Of a stretch of DNA of 64,000 nucleotides, positions 33,956 through 43,400 are shown piece after piece. Under the pieces are notes generated by a model, which saw nothing but the letters and a program-made list of their open reading frames with translations, was not told the origin of the DNA and searched no databases. This DNA is from Lederbergia panacisoli (GTDB lineage: Bacteria > Bacillota > Bacilli > Bacillales > Bacillaceae_C). The translations under genes and the position numbers were made by a program. The stretch's first letter is position 1. The number at the start of each line of letters is the position of its first letter. The DNA is taken from the NCBI RefSeq assembly GCF_024626525.1, contig NZ_JANJGU010000017.1, positions 1-64,000 of the forward strand. Reading direction: 5' to 3'.

Positions 33956-34831
33956 GTGATTAAAATCAATATGATTGTCGGCCGTATGTCCTATCAATGT
34001 GACATTTTATTCAGAGTCATCGATATCATGGAGATTGACGGTCAAAGGACTGCTATATTATACGGGGAAGACTACCGGCTTGCAGCAGACTCGCCTATTG
34101 ATGACTTAGTCCCTATTAGTGAATCTGAACGTTTTGAGAGGACATCGGAAGTCCGTTCACTTGAAGAACAATCATTTGAGTTATTTAGGCAAGATATTGA
34201 CCTTATTCGATTAGAACAAGAGTATAAAGTAACTTCTGGTTATAAACGGGATTTTAATTATTTTCAAATGCCTGGGAGAGTCCTCCATCTTGACGGTGAC
34301 CCCAACTATTTGGAAAAATGCCTAGATTTGTATGAGAAACTTGGTGTAGCTGTAATCGGCATACATTGCAATGAAAAAGAAATGCACCTCCGAGTCGGTC
34401 AATTAATCGAACAATACCGCCCGGATATTCTCGTAATCACCGGACATGATGCCTATTCAAAAGCTAAAGGGAAAAAGGTTGATCTCAATGCATATCGACA
34501 TTCAAAGTTTTTTGTAGAAACTGTTAAAGAAGCTCGAAAAAAAATACCAAACCTTGATCAACTCGTCATATTTGCAGGTGCCTGTCAATCACATTTCGAA
34601 TCACTCATTTTTGCAGGAGCCAATTTCGCAAGCTCCCCTCTCCGTGTCAATATACACGCTCTTGATCCAGTTTATATTGTTGCAAAAATCAGTTTTACTC
34701 CTTTTATGGAAAGGATTAATGTGTGGGATGTCTTGCGAAATACACTTACTGGGGAAAAAGGCCTTGGGGGAGTGGAAACAAAAGGTGTGTTGCGAACAGG
34801 GATGCCTTTTAAACCACCAATCGATGAATAA
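33956..34831 (+). CDS. yabG: Sporulation-specific protease YabG
   Basis: Mother-cell cysteine protease that trims spore-coat proteins. The 291 aa are close to the family length. Highly conserved blocks include FQMPGRVLHLDGDPNYL, PDILVITGHDAYSK, AYRHSKFFVETV and VIFAGACQSHFESLIFAGANFAS, the last holding the likely active-site Cys-His region. GTG at 33956 has GGAG 9 nt upstream; a TTG at 33941 lies before that site. Confidence 0.94.
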   Translation: MIKINMIVGRMSYQCDILFRVIDIMEIDGQRTAILYGEDYRLAADSPIDDLVPISESERFERTSEVRSLEEQSFELFRQDIDLIRLEQEYKVTSGYKRDFNYFQMPGRVLHLDGDPNYLEKCLDLYEKLGVAVIGIHCNEKEMHLRVGQLIEQYRPDILVITGHDAYSKAKGKKVDLNAYRHSKFFVETVKEARKKIPNLDQLVIFAGACQSHFESLIFAGANFASSPLRVNIHALDPVYIVAKISFTPFMERINVWDVLRNTLTGEKGLGGVETKGVLRTGMPFKPPIDE

Positions 34832-34862
34832 AGCATTGGAGAGTTTATCCAGTGCTTTTTCC
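34832..34862 (+). terminator. yabG terminator
   Basis: AAGCATTGGA pairs with TCCAGTGCTT (one G-U), then TTTTT. Confidence 0.8.
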
Positions 34863-34954
34863 ATGAGGAAATGTCATAACCTGTACATAAGATACCAAAA
34901 ACAGTACATAATAAAAATTGTTGGAAAAGGGGATAAAATGTAAATAAAAAAGTA

Positions 34955-35024
34955 TTGACAACAGGCAGGAATGATTGATAAAATAAATAATTTATTTGAC
35001 TTTATTTGTTCGCCGTGCTATAAT
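34955..35024 (+). promoter_or_regulatory. Tandem veg promoters
   Basis: Upstream TTGACA (34955-34960), 18 nt, TAAAAT (34979-34984). Downstream TTGACT (34996-35001), 17 nt, perfect TATAAT (35019-35024). The second matches the very strong B. subtilis Pveg in position and in the GTGAGGTGG leader. Confidence 0.82.
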
Positions 35025-35047
35025 TAAAAACAGTGAGGTGGAGCGAA

Positions 35048-35317
35048 ATGCCAAAAACATTAGCAAGCATTAAAAAATCCCTTGATTCAAACTTGGGTAA
35101 AAGATTAATGTTAAAAGCCAATGGAGGCCGCAGGAAAACCATTGAACGTTCTGGGGTTTTGGCAGAAACTTATCCATCGGTTTTTGTCATCGAATTAGAC
35201 CAAGAGGAAAATGCATTTGAGCGTGTTTCCTACAGCTATGCAGATGTACTTACTGAAACGGTTGAACTTACATTTTTTGAAGATACAGCAGGAAGTCTAG
35301 CACTGGGACAGCAGTAA
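35048..35317 (+). CDS. veg: Veg protein (DUF1021), biofilm stimulator
   Basis: 89-aa Sm-like small barrel protein, abundant in growing cells; in B. subtilis it stimulates biofilm formation. Conserved [20 protein letters not shown] and [20 protein letters not shown] are intact. ATG at 35048 follows GAGGTGGAG; the frame upstream to 35033 is not coding. Confidence 0.93.
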   Translation: MPKTLASIKKSLDSNLGKRLMLKANGGRRKTIERSGVLAETYPSVFVIELDQEENAFERVSYSYADVLTETVELTFFEDTAGSLALGQQ

Positions 35318-35345
35318 ACATTCATTGTTTACTGCTGTTTTTTCA
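35308..35345 (+). terminator. veg terminator overlapping the stop codon
   Basis: Perfect 13-bp stem ACAGCAGTAAACA/TGTTTACTGCTGT with a 5-nt loop and TTTTT. The stop codon lies within the left arm. Confidence 0.88.
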
Positions 35346-35363
35346 TTCAGGCAAGATTTAACT

Positions 35364-35392
35364 CTATAAATCGCTCCCTTTTGCCCACACTA
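35364..35392 (+). promoter_or_regulatory. Possible sigma-G promoter of sspF
   Basis: CTATA (35364-35368), 17 nt, CACACTA (35386-35392), close to sigma-G GHATR-N17/18-CATWHTA. The spacing and position, 28 nt before the start, support it. Confidence 0.45.
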
Positions 35393-35419
35393 TAAAAGCG
35401 GGTATAAGGAGGAATTTTC

Positions 35420-35596
35420 TTGGGGCGAAGAAGAGGGATCATGTCAGATCAGACGAAAGTTGAACTAGCGAAAGAGCTTGGATTTTATAATGTTGTCCAG
35501 GAAGAAGGATGGGGCGGAATAAAAGCCCGAGATGCTGGTAATATGGTTAAACGTGCCATCGAAATAGCTGAACAACAGCTTGCCAATAAACAATGA
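35420..35596 (+). CDS. sspF: Small acid-soluble spore protein SspF (alpha/beta type)
   Basis: 58-aa DNA-binding spore protein. It starts with TTG behind AAGGAGGA and reads [20 protein letters not shown], then [20 protein letters not shown], which is diagnostic of SspF. Such proteins coat spore DNA and protect it from UV. The spore protease site region (KVELAKE) is near the start. It lies between veg and ispE as in B. subtilis. Confidence 0.95.
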   Translation: MGRRRGIMSDQTKVELAKELGFYNVVQEEGWGGIKARDAGNMVKRAIEIAEQQLANKQ

Positions 35597-35637
35597 CATT
35601 GGAATATCCAAAAACCTAAAGATATTCAATTACCCGC

Positions 35638-35665
35638 AGCCGAAGCTCATGCTTCGGTTTTTTTT
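35638..35665 (+). terminator. sspF terminator
   Basis: CCGAAGC, TCAT loop, GCTTCGG, then eight T. Confidence 0.9.
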
Positions 35666-35752
35666 CTTTTAAACAGAAGAAGTTTATGTCTTTATTCCAT
35701 TTCATGTTAAAATGGAAAAAGTGAAAAGACGGAGAGACAAGCAGGTGATGAC

Positions 35753-36607
35753 ATGAGACTGTTAATGAAAGCCCCAGCTAAAATTAATTTAACATTGGAT
35801 GTGCTTGGCAAAAGAGCGGATGGCTATCATGAAGTGGAAATGGTCATGACGACTATCGATTTAGCTGACAGGATTGAACTTGAAAATAGAGACGATAGTA
35901 AAATCGTTATTATATCGCATAGCCGTTTTGTACCCGATGATCAACGAAACCTTGCATTTCAAGCGGCAAGGCTTCTAAAGGACAAATGTAATATTCGTCA
36001 AGGGGTTACGATTTCTATCGATAAAACAATCCCAGTTGCCGCAGGTCTTGCAGGAGGAAGCAGTGATGCCGCAGCCACTTTACGAGGGCTGAATACATTA
36101 TGGGAACTTAACTTATCTATGGATGAATTGGCCGAAATTGGATCAGAGATTGGTTCGGATGTAGCTTTTTGTGTATATGGTGGTACAGGTTTGGCTCGTG
36201 GAAGAGGAGAGAAAATTACAAAACTGCCAGCTCCGCCGAGCTCTTGGGTTATTTTGGCAAAGCCTACTATAGGGGTTTCGACAGCGGATGTATATAGAAA
36301 TGTTAATGTAAATCAAATCGACCATCCAAATACGGAAGCAATGGTGAACGCTATTAAAAATAGTCAATACGAAGAAGTGTGCCGCCATTTAGGGAATGCC
36401 TTAGAAAAAGTTACGTTGCAGATGTATCCTGAGGTTCTTCATATTAAAGAGCAAATGGAGAAGTTTGGTGCAGATGCGGTATTAATGAGTGGTAGTGGAC
36501 CGACTGTATTCGGCCTCGTCCAACATGATTCTCGTATGCAAAGAATTTATAATGGACTTAGAGGATTTTGCGATCAAGTATTTGCCGTAAGAATGTTGGG
36601 CGAGTAA
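35753..36607 (+). CDS. ispE: 4-diphosphocytidyl-2-C-methyl-D-erythritol kinase
   Basis: GHMP kinase of the MEP isoprenoid pathway. The 284 aa include [21 protein letters not shown] at the start, the ATP-binding [20 protein letters not shown] near residue 95, and a C-terminal [11 protein letters not shown]. The ribosome-binding site is AGGTGATG. It lies directly upstream of purR as in B. subtilis. Confidence 0.96.
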   Translation: MRLLMKAPAKINLTLDVLGKRADGYHEVEMVMTTIDLADRIELENRDDSKIVIISHSRFVPDDQRNLAFQAARLLKDKCNIRQGVTISIDKTIPVAAGLAGGSSDAAATLRGLNTLWELNLSMDELAEIGSEIGSDVAFCVYGGTGLARGRGEKITKLPAPPSSWVILAKPTIGVSTADVYRNVNVNQIDHPNTEAMVNAIKNSQYEEVCRHLGNALEKVTLQMYPEVLHIKEQMEKFGADAVLMSGSGPTVFGLVQHDSRMQRIYNGLRGFCDQVFAVRMLGE

Positions 36608-36700
36608 CATTCAAATTCTCCTAAACCTTGCCAATATACGTACAATCATGTATATTTACAATAATAATATTCGCATTTGGGTTATTCAGGAGGTAAAAAG

Positions 36701-37534
36701 ATGAAATTTCGCCGCAGCGAGCGTCTCGTAGATATGACTCATTACTTAATGAATCATCCGCGGGAGCTTGTTTCGTTGACTTATTTTTCGCAATGCTATC
36801 ATTCAGCCAAATCGTCGATCAGTGAGGATTTAGTCATTATAAAAGAGACATTTGAAAGTCAGGGGATTGGCACTTTGCAAACCCTTCCAGGGGCAGCTGG
36901 CGGGGTGAAATATATCCCTAAGGTTAAAAAAGAACATGCAGAAGAATTTATTAATCGTTTATGCCAATTAATTGCCGATCCCGATCGTTTACTTCCCGGC
37001 GGTTACTTATTTATGACGGATTTGTTAGGGGATTCGCAAATATTAAATGAAGTGGGAAAACATCTTGCTTCTGCCGTTTCTAATCGGGATATTGATGTGA
37101 TTATGACAGTGGCGACGAAAGGAATACCTATAGCACAAACGGTTGCCCATCATTTGAATGTACCGTTTATTGTCGTTAGGCGTGATAGTATCGTAACGGA
37201 AGGCTCGACGGTAAGCATTAATTATGTGTCCGGTTCATCTAAACGCTTGCAAATGATGTCCCTTTCTAAAAGAAGCCTAAAAGAAGGCGCTAAAGTGTTG
37301 ATTGTGGATGACTTTATGAAAGCAGGAGGCACAATCAATGGAATGGTAAACCTTCTTGCGGAATTTAATGCAATTGTTGCCGGAACTGCAGTTTTAGTTG
37401 AATCGGAGTTTGAGGAAGAGCGTTTAGTTGATGACTATATTTCTCTTATTAAGCTTACTGATGTTAATGTGAAAGAAAGACAGATTAACGTCTCAAAGGG
37501 AAATTATTTTACAGTTCAATCAGATTTTTTGTAA
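36701..37534 (+). CDS. purR: Purine repressor PurR
   Basis: Represses purine genes; PRPP relieves it. The 277-aa protein has an N-terminal winged helix (about residues 1-75, starting MKFRRSERLVDMTHYLMNHP) and a type I phosphoribosyltransferase-like domain with the PRPP motif VLIVDDFMKAGGTI near 204. ATG at 36701 follows AGGAGG; the frame from 36677 reads through that site. It forms a pair with ridA, 32 bp downstream. Confidence 0.96.
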   Translation: MKFRRSERLVDMTHYLMNHPRELVSLTYFSQCYHSAKSSISEDLVIIKETFESQGIGTLQTLPGAAGGVKYIPKVKKEHAEEFINRLCQLIADPDRLLPGGYLFMTDLLGDSQILNEVGKHLASAVSNRDIDVIMTVATKGIPIAQTVAHHLNVPFIVVRRDSIVTEGSTVSINYVSGSSKRLQMMSLSKRSLKEGAKVLIVDDFMKAGGTINGMVNLLAEFNAIVAGTAVLVESEFEEERLVDDYISLIKLTDVNVKERQINVSKGNYFTVQSDFL

Positions 37535-37566
37535 GAAATTAAATTTATTTCGAAGGAGAGAAGGAA

Positions 37567-37941
37567 ATGCACTACGTATCTACAGAAAAAGCACCAGCTG
37601 CAATTGGTCCCTATTCACAGGGAATCATCGTTAACAATATGTTTTATAGTTCTGGACAAATACCTTTGACGCCAGAGGGATCCATTGTTTCTGGAGGCGT
37701 TGTTGGACAAACTCATCAAGTTTTTCAAAACCTTCAAGCAGTGTTGGAAGAAGCAGGGGCTTCTCTTGAGTCTGTCGTAAAAGCTACGGTCTTTATTAAA
37801 AACATGGATGACTTTGCTACGATTAACGAAGTATATGGTGAATACTTCTCTATTCACAAACCAGCTCGTTCGTGCGTAGAAGTGGCTCGTTTGCCAAAAG
37901 ATGTACTGCTTGAAATTGAAGTCATTGCACTTGTAAAATAG
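37567..37941 (+). CDS. ridA: Reactive intermediate deaminase RidA (YabJ)
   Basis: Hydrolyses reactive 2-aminoacrylate and other enamines; in B. subtilis yabJ also supports PurR function. The 124 aa include [21 protein letters not shown], and the substrate Arg in [30 protein letters not shown] precedes the ATG. Confidence 0.96.
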   Translation: MHYVSTEKAPAAIGPYSQGIIVNNMFYSSGQIPLTPEGSIVSGGVVGQTHQVFQNLQAVLEEAGASLESVVKATVFIKNMDDFATINEVYGEYFSIHKPARSCVEVARLPKDVLLEIEVIALVK

Positions 37942-38058
37942 CTTGATTTTAGTTTTGGCCAACAAAGGCCAAAAACGGCAAATACTTAAAACGCTTACAA
38001 TACGATGGTCATTGAAACTGCATATTATAAATATTTAAAAAAATTTTACAATTAAAGC

Positions 38059-38083
38059 AGGAAATTTCCAATCTGTGTTGAAT
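38059..38083 (+). promoter_or_regulatory. Sigma-H promoter of spoVG
   Basis: AGGAAAT (38059-38065), then about 13-14 nt, then TGAAT (38079-38083), matching sigma-H AGGAnnT-N13/14-GAAT. An A/T-rich block lies upstream, as where AbrB binds in B. subtilis spoVG. Confidence 0.65.
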
Positions 38084-38126
38084 ACATAATTATGGTTCTA
38101 TCTAGGAGGAGAAGGTGGTGAGCACA

Positions 38127-38420
38127 ATGGAAGTAACAGATGTGAGACTACGCCGCGTCAACACAGAGGGTAGAATGAGAGCGATTGCTTCAATTACCCT
38201 AGATAACGAATTTGTCGTCCACGATATTCGTGTTATAGACGGTAACAATGGTCTATTCGTGGCGATGCCAAGCAAACGCACTCCGGACGGAGAATTTCGC
38301 GATATTGCTCATCCAATAAACTCCAACACAAGGAGTAAAATCCAGGATGTCGTATTAGCAGAATACCATCGTTTGGGAGAAGTTGAAGAACCGGAATTAG
38401 AAGAAGCCGGTGCTTCATGA
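38127..38420 (+). CDS. spoVG: Septation regulator SpoVG
   Basis: 97-aa nucleic-acid-binding regulator of septation and sporulation, the same length as B. subtilis SpoVG. It starts [20 protein letters not shown] and carries [23 protein letters not shown] at 38127 is chosen over GTGs at 38115 and 38118 because AGGTGG precedes it and the family starts MEVTDVR. A terminator follows, so it is separate from glmU. Confidence 0.95.
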   Translation: MEVTDVRLRRVNTEGRMRAIASITLDNEFVVHDIRVIDGNNGLFVAMPSKRTPDGEFRDIAHPINSNTRSKIQDVVLAEYHRLGEVEEPELEEAGAS

Positions 38421-38434
38421 AATAGAAATGCAGC

Positions 38435-38466
38435 GAGAGCCTACTTCATAAGTATGGCTCTTTTTT
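38435..38466 (+). terminator. spoVG terminator
   Basis: AGAGCC-t-ACTT pairs with AAGT-at-GGCTCT, followed by TTTTTT. Confidence 0.82.
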
Positions 38467-38516
38467 ATTTGTCCTTTTTTCCTTTCAATATTGATTTCTA
38501 CTTTTTAAAAAGGTTT

Positions 38517-38579
38517 TGTCTAGCTTCAGTGCCTATCTAACTACATAACTTCTCCCTACGATATGTGCTTCCGCTTTTC
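38517..38579 (+). repeat. Internally deleted subfamily A repeat
   Basis: Begins TGTCTAGCTTCAGTGCC and keeps the left half (CCCTACGATA), then jumps to the right end TGCTTCCGCTTTTC. The middle and most of the right half are missing. It fills the spoVG-glmU gap. Confidence 0.65.
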
Positions 38580-38679
38580 TATTTTATGAACATTTTCTAT
38601 ACATTCTCTCGATTTCTTGAAAAAAGATAGTAATTAAGATATATTCATTATGGAAAAAAAGGTTATTGGGGGCCCGTTT

Positions 38680-40053
38680 ATGACAAATCGATTCGCTGTA
38701 ATACTGGCTGCTGGCCAAGGAACACGAATGAAGTCAAAACTTTATAAAGTACTTCATCCTATCTGTGGGAAGCCAATGGTAGAGTTCGTTGTTGACAATA
38801 TTTCAAATGTGAACGTCGACAAAATCGTCACTGTTGTTGGACATGGAGCGGAGCTTGTAAAGACTAAATTGGAAGGAAAAAGTGATTTTGTTCTTCAGGA
38901 TGAACAGCTTGGAACTGCCCATGCGGTCATGCAGGCAAAAGAAGTGCTGCAAAATAAGAATGGTACAACTCTAGTCATATGCGGTGATACACCTCTTATT
39001 AAAGCTGAAACGATGGAAGCATTGATTGCGCAACACGAAATGCAGGAAGCGAAAGCAACAATCTTAACAGCTTTTACGGAAAGACCTGACGGCTATGGCA
39101 GGGTCATTCGCAATTCTAATGGAACTGTAGAAAAAATCGTTGAACATAAAGATGCAAATGAACAAGAACGAAAAGTGAAAGAAATAAATACAGGGACGTA
39201 TTGCTTTGACAATCAGGCGTTATTTGAAGCTTTAGAAGGGGTTTCGAATGATAATGCCCAAGGTGAGTACTACCTTCCCGACGTAATTGAAATATTAAAG
39301 AATAAAAACATGAGCGTATCTGCCTTTCAAACGGCGGATTTTGACGAAACAATGGGTATTAATGATCGAGTAGCCTTAGCCGAAGCAGAAAGACTCATGA
39401 GAAAAAGAATTAATGACGTTCACATGCAGAGTGGTGTAACAATCATTGACCCTGCTAGTACGTATATTGATACTGACGTGAATATCGGCATGGATACAAT
39501 CATTTATCCAGGAACAATCATTAAAGGACAAACTGAGATAGGGGCTGATTGTCATATTGGTCCAAACAGTGAACTGGTAAATGCCCAAGTTGGTTCCGAA
39601 ACGGTGATAAAACAATCTGTCATACACAATAGCTCGGTCGGTTCTAACGTTCACATCGGACCTTTTGCACATATTCGTCCTGAATCAATCATTCATGATG
39701 AAGTTAAAGTCGGAAACTTCGTCGAGATTAAAAAGGCCGAAATTGGAAAAGGAAGTAAAGCGTCGCATTTAAGCTATATTGGTGATGCTGAAGTTGGTTC
39801 TAATGTGAATATTGGCTGTGGTTCCATCACGGTTAACTATAATGGCAAAGATAAGTTTTTAACGAAAATAGAAGACAATGTGTTTGTTGGCTGTAACTCT
39901 AACCTAGTTGCGCCTGTAACGATTAAGGAAGGTGCTTATATCGCTGCGGGTTCCACCATTACAAAAGATGTGCCGGAGGAAGCTCTCTCCATCGCGCGCG
40001 CCAGGCAGGTTAATAAAGAAAATTACGTCAAGAAACTAAATTTGAAAAACTAA
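38680..40053 (+). CDS. glmU: Bifunctional UDP-GlcNAc pyrophosphorylase / GlcN-1-P acetyltransferase
   Basis: Makes UDP-N-acetylglucosamine for cell wall synthesis. The 457-aa protein has the uridylyltransferase motif [29 protein letters not shown] and CGDTPL. A C-terminal left-handed beta helix (about residues 250-440) carries the acetyltransferase site ([24 protein letters not shown]). ATG at 38680 follows GGGGG. It is followed 14 bp later by prs. Confidence 0.97.
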   Translation: MTNRFAVILAAGQGTRMKSKLYKVLHPICGKPMVEFVVDNISNVNVDKIVTVVGHGAELVKTKLEGKSDFVLQDEQLGTAHAVMQAKEVLQNKNGTTLVICGDTPLIKAETMEALIAQHEMQEAKATILTAFTERPDGYGRVIRNSNGTVEKIVEHKDANEQERKVKEINTGTYCFDNQALFEALEGVSNDNAQGEYYLPDVIEILKNKNMSVSAFQTADFDETMGINDRVALAEAERLMRKRINDVHMQSGVTIIDPASTYIDTDVNIGMDTIIYPGTIIKGQTEIGADCHIGPNSELVNAQVGSETVIKQSVIHNSSVGSNVHIGPFAHIRPESIIHDEVKVGNFVEIKKAEIGKGSKASHLSYIGDAEVGSNVNIGCGSITVNYNGKDKFLTKIEDNVFVGCNSNLVAPVTIKEGAYIAAGSTITKDVPEEALSIARARQVNKENYVKKLNLKN

Positions 40054-40067
40054 AACGGAGGTTCAAC

Positions 40068-41027
40068 ATGTCAAATCAATATCTTGACCCTAGCTTGAAA
40101 ATATTCTCATTAAGTTCTAATCGTGCTTTGGCGCAAGAAATCGCAAATTTTATCGGTCTTGAGCTTGGGAAATGTTCTGTTAATCGATTCAGTGATGGAG
40201 AAATTCAAATTAATATTGAGGAAAGCATACGTGGATGCGATGTATACGTTGTTCAGTCTACGAGTGACCCTGTCAACAATCATTTGATGGAGCTCCTTAT
40301 CATGATTGATGCATTGAAACGAGCTTCAGCAAGAACAATCAACCTTGTCATGCCTTATTATGGCTATGCCCGTCAAGATCGTAAAGCGCGAGCACGTGAA
40401 CCAATCACAGCGAAATTAGTTGCTAACCTAATTGAAACAGCTGGGGCGACGCGGATGATTAATCTTGACCTTCATGCTCCGCAAATTCAAGGCTTTTTTG
40501 ATATCCCGAATGATCATTTAATGGGTGTGCCTATTTTAGGAGAATATTTTAAAACAAAGAATTTGTATAAAGATGATATCGTGATTGTTTCCCCTGACCA
40601 TGGCGGTGTTACGAGAGCAAGAAGACTTGCGGATCGTTTAAAGGCTCCAATCGCAATCATTGATAAGCGCCGCCCTCGTCCAAACGTGGCGGAAGTGATG
40701 AATATTGTCGGTAATGTTGAAGGCAAGATTGCCATCTTGATCGATGATATTATCGATACAGCTGGAACAATTACGCTTGCGGCCAATGCTCTTACAGAGA
40801 GTGGTGCGAAGGAAGTATACGCATGCTGTACACATCCAGTTTTATCAGGGCCTGCTATTGAAAGGATTCAAAATTCCAATATAAAAGAGTTAGTTGTAAC
40901 AAACTCAATTGTATTACCGGAAGAAAAGAAAATTGATAAAATTAAAGAGCTATCCGTAGCGGCATTGCTAGGAGAAGCGATTATTCGCGTTCATGAGAAC
41001 CAATCTGTAAGTACATTATTTGATTAA
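40068..41027 (+). CDS. prs: Ribose-phosphate pyrophosphokinase
   Basis: Makes PRPP for purine, pyrimidine, NAD, His and Trp synthesis, and thus the inducer seen by PurR. The 319 aa include [18 protein letters not shown], the flexible-loop [12 protein letters not shown], and the PRPP motif [13 protein letters not shown] written here as [18 protein letters not shown] precedes the ATG. It ends the glmU-prs operon at a strong terminator. Confidence 0.97.
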   Translation: MSNQYLDPSLKIFSLSSNRALAQEIANFIGLELGKCSVNRFSDGEIQINIEESIRGCDVYVVQSTSDPVNNHLMELLIMIDALKRASARTINLVMPYYGYARQDRKARAREPITAKLVANLIETAGATRMINLDLHAPQIQGFFDIPNDHLMGVPILGEYFKTKNLYKDDIVIVSPDHGGVTRARRLADRLKAPIAIIDKRRPRPNVAEVMNIVGNVEGKIAILIDDIIDTAGTITLAANALTESGAKEVYACCTHPVLSGPAIERIQNSNIKELVVTNSIVLPEEKKIDKIKELSVAALLGEAIIRVHENQSVSTLFD

Positions 41028-41074
41028 GATAAAGAAACTAAATAACCACTAGAAGAGCGATTAATGCTCCTTAG

Positions 41075-41112
41075 ATTGCCGAGAAGAAGTATGTTTTCTC
41101 GGCAATTTTCAT
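41075..41112 (+). terminator. prs terminator
   Basis: ATTGCCGAGAA pairs perfectly with TTCTCGGCAAT over 11 bp, followed by a T-rich tail. Confidence 0.82.
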
Positions 41113-41137
41113 TTAAAATCTATTTCTAGACCCGTTC

Positions 41138-41264
41138 GTTGATTTCCGCTCCAGGCGGACGCTTTCCGGGAGGCGTGCGGTGAGCTTCCTCGTCGCTTCG
41201 CTCCTGCGGGATCTCACCTCTCACGCTAATCCCCCAGGAGTCGCCGCCTTCCGCTCCAATCAAC
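41138..41264 (-). repeat. GC-rich dispersed repeat, family C (copy C1)
   Basis: About 127 bp with ends GTTGATTTCCGCTCC and GGAGCGG-type/AATCAAC. It is much richer in G+C than the surroundings. It is the inverted partner of the copy at 41733. Short frames across it are not genes. Confidence 0.75.
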
Positions 41265-41732
41265 TTCGTGCCAAAAATAAAAATGAGCTTAATTAAGGCT
41301 TTTAAAAAATATTTCTTTTGTATCATTTTTTTACATTTATGAATATGATAAATTTGGTGTTATTATAGAATTCCATTTTTGAAAAATGTTATAAACAAAC
41401 GTCCCTTCTCGCTAGAAGATGTAAACTACATTTTGATAACTCGTCTTCTTTTTCAAAAACATTATTTTTCGACTTTTATAGAACAACCTTTTTAGGTTGT
41501 TCTTCATAATTTAACTCAATTTTTGTATTCAGTTTAACGGATCTACATCCTTTTCAATATTGTAGGTCTGCACTTTTCAGTAAGCTTTAATAAAACTCAT
41601 GGGATTTGAGGACACTTAAAATTGCTCGTTTTTTAGAGGGAATAAAAAATAGTGGCTCATTTCCTCTGAATTTAGGTAATATACTATTTTGTTTTTAACA
41701 ACGTTAAAAGTCGTTGTTGTATTTTTAACACT
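41265..41732. other. A/T-rich gap between the two family C repeats
   Basis: No gene is visible. It holds a hairpin GAACAACCT/AGGTTGTTC at about 41482-41503 and another, CAACAACG/CGTTGTTG, near 41697-41718. Both could end transcripts, but nothing obvious is transcribed here. Confidence 0.5.
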
Positions 41733-41860
41733 GTTGATTGGAGCGGAAGGCGGCGAAGACTCCTGCGGGAGTACGGGGCAGGGGAGACCCCGCAGGCGCT
41801 TGCGCCGAGGAGGCTCCCATACCGCCCGCGAAAGCGAAGCCGCCTGAAGCGCAAATCAAC
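41733..41860 (+). repeat. GC-rich dispersed repeat, family C (copy C2)
   Basis: About 128 bp, GTTGATTGGAGCGGAAGG to GCGCAAATCAAC. Ends pair (GTTGATT/AATCAAC) and an inner stem CCTGCGGG/CCCCGCAGG is clear. Similar GCGGAAGGCGGCGACTCCTG elements are widespread in Bacillaceae (from memory). Confidence 0.75.
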
Positions 41861-41930
41861 AAACAAGTTTAAGCGCCTTAATTTTAAGGGTCTTTTTTAG
41901 AGCCATCTGTGTATGCGTGTGTTTTTTCAT

Positions 41931-41951
41931 TCTAGCTCCAGCGCTTTTTTT
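41931..41951 (+). repeat. Core-less remnant of the nested-hairpin repeat
   Basis: Left end TCTAGCTCCAGCGC joined directly to the right-end GCGCTTTTTTTC. The inner sequence is gone. Confidence 0.5.
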
Positions 41952-41964
41952 CATAAAATTAGAA

Positions 41965-41990
41965 GTTTATTTTCCTTTGTGTTAGGGTAT
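41965..41990 (+). promoter_or_regulatory. Sigma-B promoter of ctc
   Basis: GTTTAT (41965-41970), exactly 14 nt, GGGTAT (41985-41990). This matches sigma-B GTTTAA-N12/15-GGGWAT. ctc is the classic sigma-B gene. Confidence 0.8.
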
Positions 41991-42034
41991 TAATAGAGAT
42001 GCATTACATAATAGGGAGAGGGAGTGTCATACTT

Positions 42035-42670
42035 ATGAGTACAGTACTAGTGGCAAAAAGCCGTACGAATGGCAAACGTTCGCAATTAACGGACATTCGT
42101 ATGCAAGGTAGTTTTCCGGCAGTAGTTTACGGGTACCGGGTGGAAAATACCCCAATTTCAGTTAATAGTGCAGATTTCTTAAAAACAATGCGCGAAGTCG
42201 GACGAAATGGTGTTATTTCTTTGGATCTTGAAGGGAAAAAAGTAAATGTAATCCTTCACGAATACCAAGAAGATCCATTGAAAAAAGATATCGTTCATGC
42301 TGATTTCCTAGCTGTTGACCTAACTCAAGAAATTGAAGCTAATGTTAGGGTGGAAGTATCGGAAGACTCGGAAGGCGTTAAGAGTGGAGGAGTTCTTCAG
42401 ATTTTGCTGCATGAACTTTCTGTAACAGCTGTTCCTGATAAAATTCCAGAAGTTCTTCAAATTGATATTTCAAACTTAAACATTGGAGAGTCAATAACAG
42501 TTGGAGACGTTCGCGGCAATTTCTCGTGTACAATCAATCACGAAGATGATGAGCCAATTGCGAATATCCAGCCTCCACGTACTGAGGAAGAAGATCCAGA
42601 TGGAGGAGTTCGAGAAGAAGATCCACCTGAAAATAGCAACGATGACAAAGCAGAAGGTGAAGACGTATAA
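42035..42670 (+). CDS. ctc: General stress protein Ctc (ribosomal protein L25/TL5 family)
   Basis: 5S rRNA-binding protein made under stress. It has 211 aa: an L25 domain (about residues 1-90, with RMQGSFPAVVYG) and a C-terminal TL5 domain ending in an acidic tail (EEEDPDGGVREEDPPENSND). ATG at 42035 follows GGGAGAGGGAG; the frame from 41999 starts upstream of it. The N-terminal domain departs from usual L25 (KSRTNGKRSQLTDIR), as in Bacillus Ctc. Confidence 0.93.
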   Translation: MSTVLVAKSRTNGKRSQLTDIRMQGSFPAVVYGYRVENTPISVNSADFLKTMREVGRNGVISLDLEGKKVNVILHEYQEDPLKKDIVHADFLAVDLTQEIEANVRVEVSEDSEGVKSGGVLQILLHELSVTAVPDKIPEVLQIDISNLNIGESITVGDVRGNFSCTINHEDDEPIANIQPPRTEEEDPDGGVREEDPPENSNDDKAEGEDV

Positions 42671-42681
42671 TTTATAAAGTG

Positions 42682-42713
42682 AAGCGCAGCCAGAGGGTTG
42701 CGCTTTTGTTTCC
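42682..42713 (+). terminator. ctc terminator
   Basis: AAGCGCAGCC pairs with GGTTGCGCTT (one G-U), then TTGTTT. Confidence 0.75.
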
Positions 42714-42770
42714 GTTTCAGTCGCTTTTAACGTATAATAGATGAAATAGATGTAAGTTGGGGTGTTTGGG

Positions 42771-43331
42771 ATGAAGTTAATTGTGGGGTTGGGGAATCCC
42801 GGTCTTTCATATAAAAAAACAAGACATAATATCGGGTTTGTCATTGTGGATGAATTAGCAAAAAGATTCGGAACAACCTTGTCCGAGAAAAAATTCAACG
42901 GAATCTATACGGTTATTCATAAAAATGGGGAAAAGGTTATTTTACTTAAACCGTTAACATATATGAATTTATCGGGAGAAAGTATTAGGCCGCTTATGAA
43001 TTACTATGACATACCCGTGGAAGATTTACTTGTGATTTACGATGACCTTGATTTACCAGTTGGAAAAATCAGGCTTAGACAAAAAGGCAGCGCCGGTGGG
43101 CATAATGGCATAAAGTCTACGATTGCGAATCTTGGTACTCAAGATTTCAAAAGGATAAGAGTCGGAATTGATCGTCCTCCGATTGGAATGACTGTACCCG
43201 ATTATGTATTAAGTAAGTTTCGCAAAGACGAAAAAGACGAAATTCAATCTGTTGTGGACAAATGCGTAGATGCATGTGAAGCATGGTTGGATAAACCTTT
43301 TCTCGAAGTCATGAACCAATTTAATGGTTAG
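42771..43331 (+). CDS. pth: Peptidyl-tRNA hydrolase
   Basis: Recycles tRNA from stalled peptidyl-tRNA (SpoVC in B. subtilis). The 186 aa include VGLGNPG near the start, TRHNIGF with the catalytic His, and the signature [25 protein letters not shown] at 42771 has GGGGTG 7 nt upstream; a GTG at 42762 would add three residues. Confidence 0.96.
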   Translation: MKLIVGLGNPGLSYKKTRHNIGFVIVDELAKRFGTTLSEKKFNGIYTVIHKNGEKVILLKPLTYMNLSGESIRPLMNYYDIPVEDLLVIYDDLDLPVGKIRLRQKGSAGGHNGIKSTIANLGTQDFKRIRVGIDRPPIGMTVPDYVLSKFRKDEKDEIQSVVDKCVDACEAWLDKPFLEVMNQFNG

Positions 43332-43334
43332 CTC

Positions 43335-43365
43335 TGAATAACTCCTTGCAAAGATGTTCATACTA
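43335..43365 (+). promoter_or_regulatory. Sigma-G (sigma-F) promoter of fin
   Basis: TGAATA (43335-43340), 18 nt, CATACTA (43359-43365). Both hexamers match the sigma-G consensus fully. It lies just after pth and 35 nt before the fin start. Confidence 0.78.
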
Positions 43366-43400
43366 TGTGAACCGATGCTTTTTTGTGAGGAGGGCTCATT

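Noticed and set aside
41138-41860. Inverted family C pair as an insertion sequence
   Set aside because: No transposase frame lies between the two copies.
41126-41866. Frames across the GC-rich repeats
   Set aside because: They lie in family C repeats and show proline/arginine/glycine-rich peptides typical of translated GC-rich non-coding DNA.
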